From Rhodobacter sp. (lineage in GTDB: Bacteria > Pseudomonadota > Alphaproteobacteria > Rhodobacterales > Rhodobacteraceae): DNA of 6,108 nucleotides. A program made the position numbers and the translations under genes. Each line of letters starts with the position of its first letter. Position 1 is the stretch's first letter. Below, one piece after another: positions 1 to 5,700 of this stretch. Where the stretch lies: contig PNND01000366.1 of the NCBI GenBank assembly GCA_013824045.1, positions 1 to 6,108 of the forward strand, given 5' to 3'. The notes beneath the pieces were generated by a model, which had not been told where the DNA came from, did no database searches, and was given only the letters and a program-made list of their open reading frames with translations.

Positions 1-14
1 GTCCACAATGCCAT
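1..14 (-). CDS. murF: murF, N-terminal start only (UDP-MurNAc-tripeptide--D-Ala-D-Ala ligase), partial
   Basis: Only the first four codons and part of a fifth are present, reading M-A-L-W and then leaving the window at its left edge. The ATG at 14..12 shares its A with the TGA stop of murE (TGATG), a 1-base overlap typical of translational coupling. A GGGG run in the last codons of murE lies 7 nt before the ATG and can act as ribosome binding site. In the dcw cluster murF conventionally follows murE, and MurF proteins of Rhodobacteraceae, as I recall them, commonly start M-x-L-W. MurF adds D-Ala-D-Ala to the UDP-MurNAc-tripeptide in the cytoplasm. The identity comes from position and these few residues; almost no protein sequence is visible. 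Confidence 0.7.
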
Positions 15-1492
15 CAGATCACCCCATCCAGCGCCGCAACCGCGATGCTCGCCTGTTCCACATCGTCAAAGGGATAGACATCGCCCTTGATGATCTGCCC
101 CGTCTCATGCCCCTTGCCCGCGATCAAGAGCGCGTCACCGGGGCCCAAAGCATCCACCCCACGCAAGATCGCCTCGGCCCGGTCGCCCACCTCATTGGCC
201 TCGGGACAGGCCGCCATGATCTCGGCCCGGATCGCGGCAGGCTCTTCGCTCCTCGGATTGTCGTCGGTCACGAACAGCACATCCGCAAATTCCCGCGCCG
301 CCGCCCCCATCAGGGGGCGCTTGGTCCGGTCCCGGTCGCCGCCCGCGCCAAAGACGATCACGATCCGCCCCATCACATGCGGGCGCAGCGCCCGCAAAGC
401 GGTCGCAATCGCATCCGGCGTATGGGCATAATCCACGAACACCGCCGCGCCATTCGCCCGGGTTGCTGCCAGTTGCATCCGCCCGCGCACGCCTTGCAGC
501 GATGGCAGCACCCGGAACACCGCCGCAGGCTCCTCGCCCGCCGCGATCACCAGCCCGGCGGCCAGCGCCACATTCTCCGCCTGAAACCCGCCGATCAGAT
601 CCAGCCGCACCTGATGCGGCTGCCCCTGCCACTGAAAGCGCACCTCCTGCCCTGTCGCATCATGGCGCTGCCCCAGCAGCCGCAGGTCACACCCCGCCCC
701 ATGCCCCACGGTCAGCACCCGCTGCCCGCGCGCCTGCGCCACCTCGGCCACCCGCGCGCCATGGGGATCGTTCAGGTTCACCACGGCCACAGCCTCGGGC
801 GGCAGAACCCGCGCGAACAGCGCCGCCTTGGCCGCGAAATAGGCCTCCATCGTGCCGTGATAATCCAGATGATCCTGCGTGAAATTGGTGAACCCCGCCG
901 CCGCCAGCCGCACGCCATCCATCCGCCGCTGATCAAGCCCGTGCGAGGATGCCTCCATCGCCGCATGGGTCACCCCTGCCGCCGCCGCCTGCGCCAGCAT
1001 GGAATGCAGCGTCAGCGCGTCCGGCGTCGTATGACTCGACGGGGCTGCCCAAGCTCCCTCAACCCCCGTAGTGCCGATATTGATCGCCGCATGGCCCAGC
1101 GCCATCCAGATTTGCCGGGTAAAGGTCGCGACCGATGTCTTGCCATTGGTCCCGGTGACCGCAACCATAACCTCCGGTTGTGCGCCGAACCACAACGCCG
1201 CCGCGCCCGACAGGGCTGCCCGCGCATCCTCGGCCACCACCAGCGCCACATCGCTTCCTGCAAGAAACTCCGCCGCAATCCGCGCGCCCTCGGCATCGGT
1301 CAGCACCGCCGCCGCGCCCATGCGCAGCGCTTGCCCAATGAACTCGCCCCCATGCAGCACCGCCCCCGGCAGGGCCGCGAACATGAACCCGTCCTTCACC
1401 GCCCGGCTGTCCGCTGTGATGCCGGAAAGCACCGGATCACGCCCGCCGCGCGCCGCCAGACCGAGTTCCGACAGTTTCTTCGACCCGGCCAT
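14..1492 (-). CDS. murE: UDP-N-acetylmuramoyl-L-alanyl-D-glutamate--2,6-diaminopimelate ligase
   Basis: Encodes 492 residues, normal for MurE, the cytoplasmic ATP-dependent ligase that adds meso-diaminopimelate to UDP-MurNAc-L-Ala-D-Glu. The ATP-binding loop TGTNGKTS is at residues 103-110. The segment NFTQDHLDYHG (193-203) is followed by AAK, whose K212 fits the carbamylated lysine of Mur ligases. YAHTPD is at 345-350. The DNPR motif at 401-404, with AGKGHE at 448-453, marks specificity for meso-DAP rather than L-lysine, as expected in a Gram-negative. The N-terminal domain (about 1-95) binds the UDP-sugar, the middle domain holds the P-loop, and the C-terminal domain (from about 330) holds the amino-acid site. 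The ATG is preceded by GGGAG with an 8-nt spacer. It lies 16 nt after ftsI and overlaps murF by one base. All key motifs look intact. Confidence 0.97.
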   Translation of the reverse strand: MAGSKKLSELGLAARGGRDPVLSGITADSRAVKDGFMFAALPGAVLHGGEFIGQALRMGAAAVLTDAEGARIAAEFLAGSDVALVVAEDARAALSGAAALWFGAQPEVMVAVTGTNGKTSVATFTRQIWMALGHAAINIGTTGVEGAWAAPSSHTTPDALTLHSMLAQAAAAGVTHAAMEASSHGLDQRRMDGVRLAAAGFTNFTQDHLDYHGTMEAYFAAKAALFARVLPPEAVAVVNLNDPHGARVAEVAQARGQRVLTVGHGAGCDLRLLGQRHDATGQEVRFQWQGQPHQVRLDLIGGFQAENVALAAGLVIAAGEEPAAVFRVLPSLQGVRGRMQLAATRANGAAVFVDYAHTPDAIATALRALRPHVMGRIVIVFGAGGDRDRTKRPLMGAAAREFADVLFVTDDNPRSEEPAAIRAEIMAACPEANEVGDRAEAILRGVDALGPGDALLIAGKGHETGQIIKGDVYPFDDVEQASIAVAALDGVI

Positions 1493-1508
1493 GCCCAGCG
1501 CTCCCGTC

Positions 1509-3296
1509 CTAGTTTGCGACGGCTGTTAGCTCATCCACCGGCGGGGGTTCAACCACCGGCCGCAATCCCAAAAGCGGCGCGGCACGGCGAATGATCTCGC
1601 CCGCCACGGGCACCGCCGTCCAGCCTGCCGTGCGGCGCGGCTCGCTGCCTGATGTCTCCACCGGCTCATCCAGCGTCACCACCAGCACATATTTCGGGTC
1701 ATCCGCCGGGAACATGCTGGCGAAGGTGTTCACCACCTTGTCGGTGTCATAACCGCCCTGCGCATTGGGCTTTTCCGCAGTCCCGGTCTTGCCCGCCACC
1801 TGATAGCCCGGCACATCAGCCAAGGTCGCCGTGCCAGCGACAACAGCCTTGCGCATCATATCCACAGACGCCACCGCCGTTTCCTGCGTCATCACCCGCG
1901 GCCCGTTCTGCGGCACACCCCCGCGCAAAAGCGTCGGCGTCACCCGCACCCCGCCATTGGCAATCGCCGCATAGGCCACCGCCAGATGCATCGGGCTGGC
2001 CGAGATACCATGCCCATATGACGTTGTAATCGTGGTGATATCCGGCCACCGCTTGGGCACGATAGGCTTCGCTCCCGGCGCCTCAACCAACTCAATCACC
2101 GTCGGATCAAAGAACCCAAGCGATTGGAAAAACGCCGCCTGCCGTTCCGCTCCCACCATCAGCGCTAGGTTCGCTGTCCCCACGTTCGACGATTTCACAA
2201 TCACATTCTCGACCGAAAGCAGCGGACCATAGTTCTTGCCCTGAAATTCGCTGATCATGTGGCCGCCCAAGCGCCGGGGCGCATCGGCATCCACCATCGT
2301 ATCGGGTGCCACAAGGCCAAGGTTCATCGCATTGGCGACCGTGAAAATCTTGAAGGTCGACCCCAGCTCATACACCCCCTGCACCGCGCGGTTGAACAGC
2401 GGGCTGTCGCCCGGATCCCCCTTCACCAGCGGGTTAGGCCGATCATTCGGGTCAAAGGCGGGCAAGGATGCCAGCGACAGGATCTCCCCCGTCCGCACAT
2501 CCATCAGGATCGCCGCCGCGCCCTTGGCATTCAGCATCGTCTTGCCGGTTGCCAGAATTTCCTCGACCGCCGCCTGCAACGTCAGGTCGATGGACAGTTC
2601 CAGCGGCGCCCCCGCCTGCGCCGGATCGCGCAGCCGCGCATCCAGCGCCTTCTCGATCCCCGCCGTCCCGATCACCTCGGCACTCGACACGCCCTCCGCG
2701 CCAAAGGACGCGCCCCCCAGCACATGCGCGGCCAGCGTCCCGTTGGGGTAAAGCCGCATCTCGCGCGGCCCAAACAATAGCCCCGGATCACCGATCTCAT
2801 GCACCCGCTGCATCTGCTCGGGGCTCATCACCCGCCGGATCCACAGGAAGGTCCGCCCGTCGGTCAGCCGCCGCTCCATCGCCACCGGGTCGATCTCGGG
2901 AAAGATCTTCGCCAATTCCCGCGACACCCGCCCCGGATCGACCATGTCCTTGGGCTGCGCATAGAGCGCATAGGTCTGCATGTTGGTGGCCAGAATGCGC
3001 CCGTTGCGGTCGGTGATATCCGCCCGCGTCGCCAGTATCTGCGCTCCTGCAGAAGCCGACCGCGGCTCTACCGGCTCGGTCGCCGCCAAGAGGCCCATCC
3101 GCGCGCCCACAGTGGCAAAAGCCGCCAGAAACCCAAGGCTCAGGAACACCAGCCGCACTTCCGCCCGCGCACGCGTCCGGTCGCGGATCTCTTCATGCCG
3201 CAGGCGCAGGTTCTCGCGCTCGATCGTGTCGGGGTTCTCGCCCTTCTGACGGGCAAGCAGGATGCGGGCAAGCGGGCGCAGGGGGGTGCGGATCAT
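1509..3296 (-). CDS. ftsI: Septal peptidoglycan D,D-transpeptidase FtsI (penicillin-binding protein 3)
   Basis: Encodes 595 residues, the usual size for class B PBPs of the FtsI family, which cross-link septal peptidoglycan in the periplasm as part of the divisome. A cytoplasmic basic N-terminus of about 45 residues is followed by one membrane segment at about 47-71. The PBP dimerisation-type domain begins with the conserved stretch R-A-D-I-T-D-R-N-G-R at 91-100. The transpeptidase domain has all three penicillin-binding motifs: STFK at 313-316 (catalytic S313), SSN at 369-371, and KTGT at 503-506. The start ATG lies inside the ftsL stop (ATGA, 4-base overlap); its Shine-Dalgarno is weak (GGA 8 nt upstream), so translation probably depends on coupling to ftsL. 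The stop is TAG. PBP2/MrdA is an alternative class B PBP, but the location after ftsL decides for FtsI. Confidence 0.97.
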   Translation of the reverse strand: MIRTPLRPLARILLARQKGENPDTIERENLRLRHEEIRDRTRARAEVRLVFLSLGFLAAFATVGARMGLLAATEPVEPRSASAGAQILATRADITDRNGRILATNMQTYALYAQPKDMVDPGRVSRELAKIFPEIDPVAMERRLTDGRTFLWIRRVMSPEQMQRVHEIGDPGLLFGPREMRLYPNGTLAAHVLGGASFGAEGVSSAEVIGTAGIEKALDARLRDPAQAGAPLELSIDLTLQAAVEEILATGKTMLNAKGAAAILMDVRTGEILSLASLPAFDPNDRPNPLVKGDPGDSPLFNRAVQGVYELGSTFKIFTVANAMNLGLVAPDTMVDADAPRRLGGHMISEFQGKNYGPLLSVENVIVKSSNVGTANLALMVGAERQAAFFQSLGFFDPTVIELVEAPGAKPIVPKRWPDITTITTSYGHGISASPMHLAVAYAAIANGGVRVTPTLLRGGVPQNGPRVMTQETAVASVDMMRKAVVAGTATLADVPGYQVAGKTGTAEKPNAQGGYDTDKVVNTFASMFPADDPKYVLVVTLDEPVETSGSEPRRTAGWTAVPVAGEIIRRAAPLLGLRPVVEPPPVDELTAVAN

Positions 3297-3691
3297 GGGA
3301 ATTGTCCGTCGGCAGGAGGCGGAGCCATTTCAGTTGAGGTCTGCCCGGTCACATCCACCGGGTTCGAGATATCGGGGAACAATGCATCCCCCGGCAGGAT
3401 CGTCGGCGCGGGGTAGGACACCTGCGCTGCCGCCCCGAATTGCGTCGGATCCAGCGGCAATAGCCCCAGCCGCTCGAAATTCAGCGTCGCCAGTTCCCGC
3501 AGCCGCTCCGGCCGATTGAGGTAGGCCCACTCCGCCCGCTGCAAGGCCAGCGCCTCGCGCAAGGACGCAATCTCATCCTGCAACCGCCCCATCTCACGCA
3601 GCGCGCTCTGCGTCGCGTAATTCTCGCGATAAGCCCAAAAGGCCAGTCCCATCACCGCGAGGAAGGACAGAACGAAAAACACCGGGCGCAT
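3293..3691 (-). CDS. ftsL: Cell division protein FtsL
   Basis: Encodes 132 residues with FtsL topology: a very short cytoplasmic N-terminus, one hydrophobic membrane segment at about 3-21, a likely coiled coil at about 24-58 (Leu/Ala-rich with alternating charges), and a proline-rich periplasmic tail (93-132). The segment EWAYLNRPERLRELA (54-68) is, as I recall, the most conserved part of alphaproteobacterial FtsL proteins, which are otherwise poorly conserved and often annotated as hypothetical. FtsL is known to pair with FtsB and to activate FtsW-FtsI in the divisome. The ATG shares one base with the rsmH stop (TGATG) and has AAAGGA with an 8-nt spacer, so its start is well supported. Its stop overlaps the ftsI start by 4 bases. 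The assignment rests on size, topology and position between rsmH and ftsI rather than on catalytic motifs. Confidence 0.92.
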   Translation of the reverse strand: MRPVFFVLSFLAVMGLAFWAYRENYATQSALREMGRLQDEIASLREALALQRAEWAYLNRPERLRELATLNFERLGLLPLDPTQFGAAAQVSYPAPTILPGDALFPDISNPVDVTGQTSTEMAPPPADGQFP

Positions 3692-4695
3692 CAGCGGCGT
3701 CCTTTCTTTGGCTGTATCACAGGCAGGCCCAGCAGATCGGGCGCAATCGGGGCCGAGGGCGCATGGGTGCGCCGCGCCACGCGCAGCTTGGCGCTGCGCG
3801 CGCGCGGATTCTCGGCCAGTTCATCCTCATCCGGGGCCACCGCCTTGCGGGTGATCATCTCGAACCGCGCCGTCGTATCGGCCTTGGCCGGGGCATAGCG
3901 GTTGGCATTCGCCTCCGTCCCGCTCGCAATCTGGAAGAACCGCTTCACGATCCGGTCCTCAAGGCTGTGGAACGTCACCACCGCCAGCCGCCCCCCGGGC
4001 TTCAACGCCCGCTCGGCGGCCTGCAACCCTTCGGCCAGTTCCTGAAATTCCGTGTTCACCGCAATCCGGATGGCCTGAAAGCTTCGCGTCGCCGGGTGGC
4101 TCTGGCCGGGCTTGGGGCGCGGCAGGCATTTCGCCACGATCTCGGCCAGCCGCAGCGTCCGCGTGATCGGCTCCACCGCCCGCGCCTCGACAATCGCCTT
4201 CGCGATCCGCCGCGACGCCCGCTCCTCGCCGTAATGATACAGGATATCCGCCAGCACGCCCTCATCGGCACCGTTCACCAGATCGGCGGCACTCTCGCCG
4301 TCCTGGCTCATCCGCATGTCCAACGGCCCGTCCTTCTGGAACGAAAACCCCCGCTCGGCGCGGTCCAACTGCATCGACGACACGCCCAGATCCAGCACCA
4401 CCCCGTCCAAGGGCCCGCCTGCATGCACATCCAGTTCGGAAAACGTCCCTGCCACCAGCCGCAGCCGGTCGCCATAGTCCCCCGCCCAAGCACCGGCCAT
4501 CTCCAGCGCCAGCGGATCGCGGTCCACGCCCGTCACCCGCGCGGCCCCGGCCTCCAGCAGCCCGCGCGCATAGCCGCCCGCGCCGAACGTGCCATCCAGC
4601 CACTCCCCCTCCACCGGGGCCACCGCCGCCAGCAACGGGCGCAACAGCACCGGAATATGGGGTTTGCGACCGATCTCCTGATCGCCGGGGGCCAA
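3691..4695 (-). CDS. rsmH: 16S rRNA (cytosine(1402)-N(4))-methyltransferase RsmH (MraW)
   Basis: Encodes 334 residues, within the usual RsmH range. RsmH uses S-adenosylmethionine to methylate N4 of C1402 in the decoding centre of 16S rRNA. After H-I-P-V-L at 13-17 comes the SAM-binding segment DGTFGAGG (34-41) and GVDRD (56-60, acidic D58). Other family signatures are [11 protein letters not shown] (101-111), FSF with PLDMRM (117-129), [10 protein letters not shown] (242-251) and [14 protein letters not shown] (296-309). Translation most likely starts at TTG, three bases after the mraZ stop: AGGAG lies 9 nt upstream of it, the reading frame between it and the conserved HIPVL is short, and no ATG or GTG occurs before the conserved core. 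The stop overlaps the ftsL ATG by one base. All motifs are complete. Confidence 0.96.
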   Translation of the reverse strand: MAPGDQEIGRKPHIPVLLRPLLAAVAPVEGEWLDGTFGAGGYARGLLEAGAARVTGVDRDPLALEMAGAWAGDYGDRLRLVAGTFSELDVHAGGPLDGVVLDLGVSSMQLDRAERGFSFQKDGPLDMRMSQDGESAADLVNGADEGVLADILYHYGEERASRRIAKAIVEARAVEPITRTLRLAEIVAKCLPRPKPGQSHPATRSFQAIRIAVNTEFQELAEGLQAAERALKPGGRLAVVTFHSLEDRIVKRFFQIASGTEANANRYAPAKADTTARFEMITRKAVAPDEDELAENPRARSAKLRVARRTHAPSAPIAPDLLGLPVIQPKKGRR

Positions 4696-4698
4696 GGC

Positions 4699-5208
4699 TC
4701 AGGTCTCCTGTGGTTCGCTGTCCAGCAGCGACAGGATGTCCATGTCTTCGGGCAGCGCCGCCAGTTCCTCGCTCGCCGCGCGCAGGATCTCGGCCTGATA
4801 GGTCTCGGGGTTCCAGATCTGGAACGTGTCCAGCGCGCCGGCAAAGACCGCCTCGCCCGCATCTGATGACACCAGACCCGCCTTCTCGCGCACCCTCGGA
4901 GGCAGCACGATCCGGCCATCGTCATCAATGTCCAGCGTCACCGACAGGGTGATCATGTTGCGCTCCAGCAAACGGCGCTTCGTCGATCCCAGCGGCAACT
5001 GCCGGATCAACGCCTCAAGCCGCTGTGCGCCTGCAATTGTATAGCATTCGGCAAATTTGCGCCGCTCATCGCCATAGACGATCACGATGCGCTTGCGGGT
5101 GCTGTCAGGGTCTCCGGCCTCCAGAACACGGCGAAAGGCTGCCGGGATGGATACCCGCGCCTTACCGTCCACCTTCTGGGTGAACTCGCCTCTGAACGCC
5201 TCCGACAT
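4699..5208 (-). CDS. mraZ: Transcriptional regulator MraZ
   Basis: Encodes 169 residues, slightly longer than E. coli MraZ (152). MraZ is a DNA-binding protein with two AbrB-like (SpoVT-AbrB) half-domains that form a ring-shaped oligomer on the nucleoid. In E. coli it represses its own dcw promoter by binding TGGG repeats. The N-terminal half-domain shows F-x-G-E-F at 5-9, then VDGKARVSIPAAFR (13-26); the second shows DDDGRIVLPPRVREKAG (95-111). These D-x-x-G-R/K-[IV]-x-[IL]-P repeats are the family signature. The frame stays open upstream to a GTG at 5364, but the ATG at 5208 is preferred because it has AAGGAGG upstream and homology starts directly there. The upstream extension would also run through a terminator stem. 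The stop lies 3 nt before the rsmH TTG. Confidence 0.95.
   Translation of the reverse strand: MSEAFRGEFTQKVDGKARVSIPAAFRRVLEAGDPDSTRKRIVIVYGDERRKFAECYTIAGAQRLEALIRQLPLGSTKRRLLERNMITLSVTLDIDDDGRIVLPPRVREKAGLVSSDAGEAVFAGALDTFQIWNPETYQAEILRAASEELAALPEDMDILSLLDSEPQET
4705..4709 (-). promoter_or_regulatory. Ribosome binding site of rsmH, supporting a TTG start
   Basis: AGGAG, inside the last codons of mraZ, is followed by a 9-nt spacer and then TTG at 4695..4693. No ATG or GTG competes within the first codons, so this site decides the rare start codon of rsmH. The spacer contains the mraZ stop TGA. Confidence 0.7.
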
Positions 5209-5226
5209 GGGCCTTCCGGCCTCCTT
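5209..5226 (-). promoter_or_regulatory. mraZ ribosome binding site with a small hairpin in the spacer
   Basis: A near-perfect Shine-Dalgarno, AAGGAGG (5226..5220), precedes the mraZ ATG with an 11-nt spacer, which is long. The end of the SD and the spacer form GGCC-GGAA-GGCC (5221..5210), a potential 4-bp stem closed by a GNRA-type tetraloop. Folding would shorten the effective spacing but would also engage the last two G residues of the SD. The GGAAGG next to the ATG is too close to serve as an efficient SD. Confidence 0.65.
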
Positions 5227-5261
5227 GTAACGCAGCTCTTGCCCTGCTCCGTCAGGCCCCT

Positions 5262-5277
5262 GCCCGGAACTCCGGGC
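5262..5277 (-). other. Hairpin between the leader terminator and the mraZ ribosome binding site
   Basis: GCCCGG and CCGGGC flank an AGTT loop, giving a 6-bp GC-only stem; outer CAGG/CCTG can extend it with a bulge. It follows the terminator closely, has no T tract of its own, and would sit in the read-through mRNA ahead of mraZ. It could stabilise the processed 5' end or influence mraZ translation; neither is shown by the sequence. Confidence 0.5.
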
Positions 5278-5281
5278 CCTG

Positions 5282-5327
5282 AAAACGGAAACGGCGGATC
5301 GAGCTGCTGCCACTGCTCGATCCGCCG
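5282..5327 (-). terminator. Intrinsic (Rho-independent) terminator inside the mraZ leader
   Basis: Read on the minus strand, CGGCGGATCGAGC (5327..5315) and its exact complement (5304..5292) form a perfect 13-bp stem around a 10-nt loop. The stem is followed directly by TTTCCGTTTTC (5291..5281), an imperfect T tract. It lies between the candidate promoter and mraZ, so it would terminate part of the transcripts before the operon (attenuation) and define the 3' end of a leader-derived small RNA. The plus strand lacks a comparable T tract on the other side, so it acts in the minus direction. Confidence 0.85.
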
Positions 5328-5498
5328 CCTGTCCCATCGCTGGGCGTCCAGCTACGCGCGCCACCTGGGGGAGATGTCTGCTCGCTCGCGCGCCGGATCT
5401 CTGGTTTTGATGAAGGCGGGTGCCTGTATGAAGCCTGCTATCGCCTGTTCGGGGTCTTAAGCCGCCCCTGCTTTCTCATTGCCCGTCCTCATCGTCGT
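5282..5498 (-). ncRNA. upsM: UpsM-like small RNA from the mraZ 5' leader (candidate)
   Basis: The interval from the predicted start (about 5498) to the end of the terminator T tract is about 217 nt and has no convincing protein gene. In Rhodobacter sphaeroides a long mraZ leader with a Rho-independent terminator gives rise to the sRNA UpsM (about 206 nt), reported to be confined to Rhodobacteraceae and cleaved by RNase E under stress in an Hfq-dependent manner. The present layout matches: same gene, same strand, leader of about 290 nt against 268 nt reported, terminator in a comparable position. The internal part contains two GCGCGC segments (5388-5393 and 5356-5361) that can pair, and a GATCCG copy (5399..5394) that could pair with the 5' arm of the terminator. 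The homology is inferred from layout, not from an alignment, and the 5' end rests on a predicted promoter. Confidence 0.7.
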
Positions 5499-5504
5499 GA
5501 GCTA

Positions 5505-5533
5505 TGTATGCTATGGGAATTTGCCCCATGCAA
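5505..5533 (-). promoter_or_regulatory. Candidate promoter of the mraZ leader / dcw operon
   Basis: TTGCAT (5533..5528) and CATACA (5510..5505) are separated by 17 nt, and an overlapping TACATA (5508..5503) could serve as a shifted -10. This is the best sigma-70-like pair in the region and predicts a start near 5498, giving a leader of about 290 nt. The -35 matches the consensus at four of six positions and the -10 is weak. The assignment is supported mainly by spacing and by its agreement with the UpsM-type leader. The spacer contains a dyad (ATGGG-N7-CCCAT) that could be an operator. Confidence 0.5.
5513..5529. promoter_or_regulatory. Dyad ATGGG-N7-CCCAT in the promoter spacer (candidate operator)
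   Basis: A 17-bp inverted repeat with perfect 5-bp arms lies almost exactly between the predicted -35 and -10 hexamers. Both arms contain TGGG, the core of the MraZ recognition sequence known from E. coli, but in opposite orientation rather than as a direct repeat. A protein bound here would block RNA polymerase. Confidence 0.4.
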
Positions 5534-5611
5534 CGGAAATTTTTGGGATAAAGCGGGCACATCTTGTTCGGGCACCCCGCCCAACACAGCATTTTGTGGG
5601 GTCATTCACAG

Positions 5612-5629
5612 GTATTATCCCACTAATAC
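5612..5629. promoter_or_regulatory. 18-bp palindromic element GTATTA-N6-TAATAC
   Basis: Perfect 6-bp arms flank TCCCAC. The element lies in the AT-rich part of the spacer, about 115 bp upstream of the predicted transcription start. Its length and symmetry suit a dimeric regulator, and the centre carries another TGGGA on the minus strand. The regulator is unknown. Confidence 0.4.
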
Positions 5630-5639
5630 GCAAGAAATC

Positions 5640-5675
5640 CTCACTCAATCACAATATGTAGTGATCGAAAGTGAG
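5640..5675 (-). other. Extended hairpin / dyad upstream of the dcw promoter
   Basis: Outer arms CTCACT/AGTGAG and inner arms CGATCAC/GTGATTG (with one G-U pair) form a stem of about 13 bp in minus-strand RNA, interrupted by a TT bulge and closed by an 8-nt loop. No clear T tract follows, so it is a poor intrinsic terminator. It could be a protein-binding dyad or an RNA hairpin. Confidence 0.45.
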
Positions 5676-5685
5676 CGGGGCCTTT

Positions 5686-5700
5686 TCCCACAATTTCCCA
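5686..5700 (-). promoter_or_regulatory. Candidate MraZ boxes: two TGGGA direct repeats with 10-bp period
   Basis: On the minus strand TGGGA begins at 5700 and again at 5690; the flanks are also similar (TGGGAAATTG, then TGGGAAAAGG). E. coli MraZ binds TGGGN repeats separated by 5 nt, which is the same 10-bp period, so this is a good match to a MraZ operator upstream of mraZ. Only two tandem copies are seen here, against three in E. coli, and they lie about 190 bp upstream of the predicted start, farther than expected for simple repression. Confidence 0.6.

Noticed and set aside
8..1594. 528-codon open frame on the plus strand opposite murE
   Set aside because: Composition is dominated by Arg, His, Pro and Gln, as expected for the antisense of a GC-rich gene, and no domain is visible; murE on the other strand has all its motifs.
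3763..4866. 367-codon open frame on the plus strand opposite rsmH and mraZ
   Set aside because: Antisense shadow with the same Arg/His/Pro/Gln bias; it spans two well-supported genes.
5209..5364. Upstream extension of mraZ by 52 residues to a GTG at 5364
   Set aside because: It would run through the terminator stem, lacks a good ribosome binding site, and MraZ homology starts exactly at the ATG at 5208, which has AAGGAGG upstream.
5209..5498. RNase P RNA or another housekeeping RNA upstream of mraZ
   Set aside because: The conserved RNase P core segments are not present; the layout fits an mRNA leader with a terminator.
5615..5623. DnaA-box-like TTATCCCAC
   Set aside because: It differs from the consensus TTATCCACA at its 3' end, is a single copy, and is better explained as part of the 18-bp palindrome.
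5614..5648. Alternative promoter with GATAAT (5619..5614) as -10 and TTGAGT (5648..5643) as -35
   Set aside because: The spacing is 23 nt, too long for a sigma-70 promoter, and no other -35 lies at 16-18 nt.
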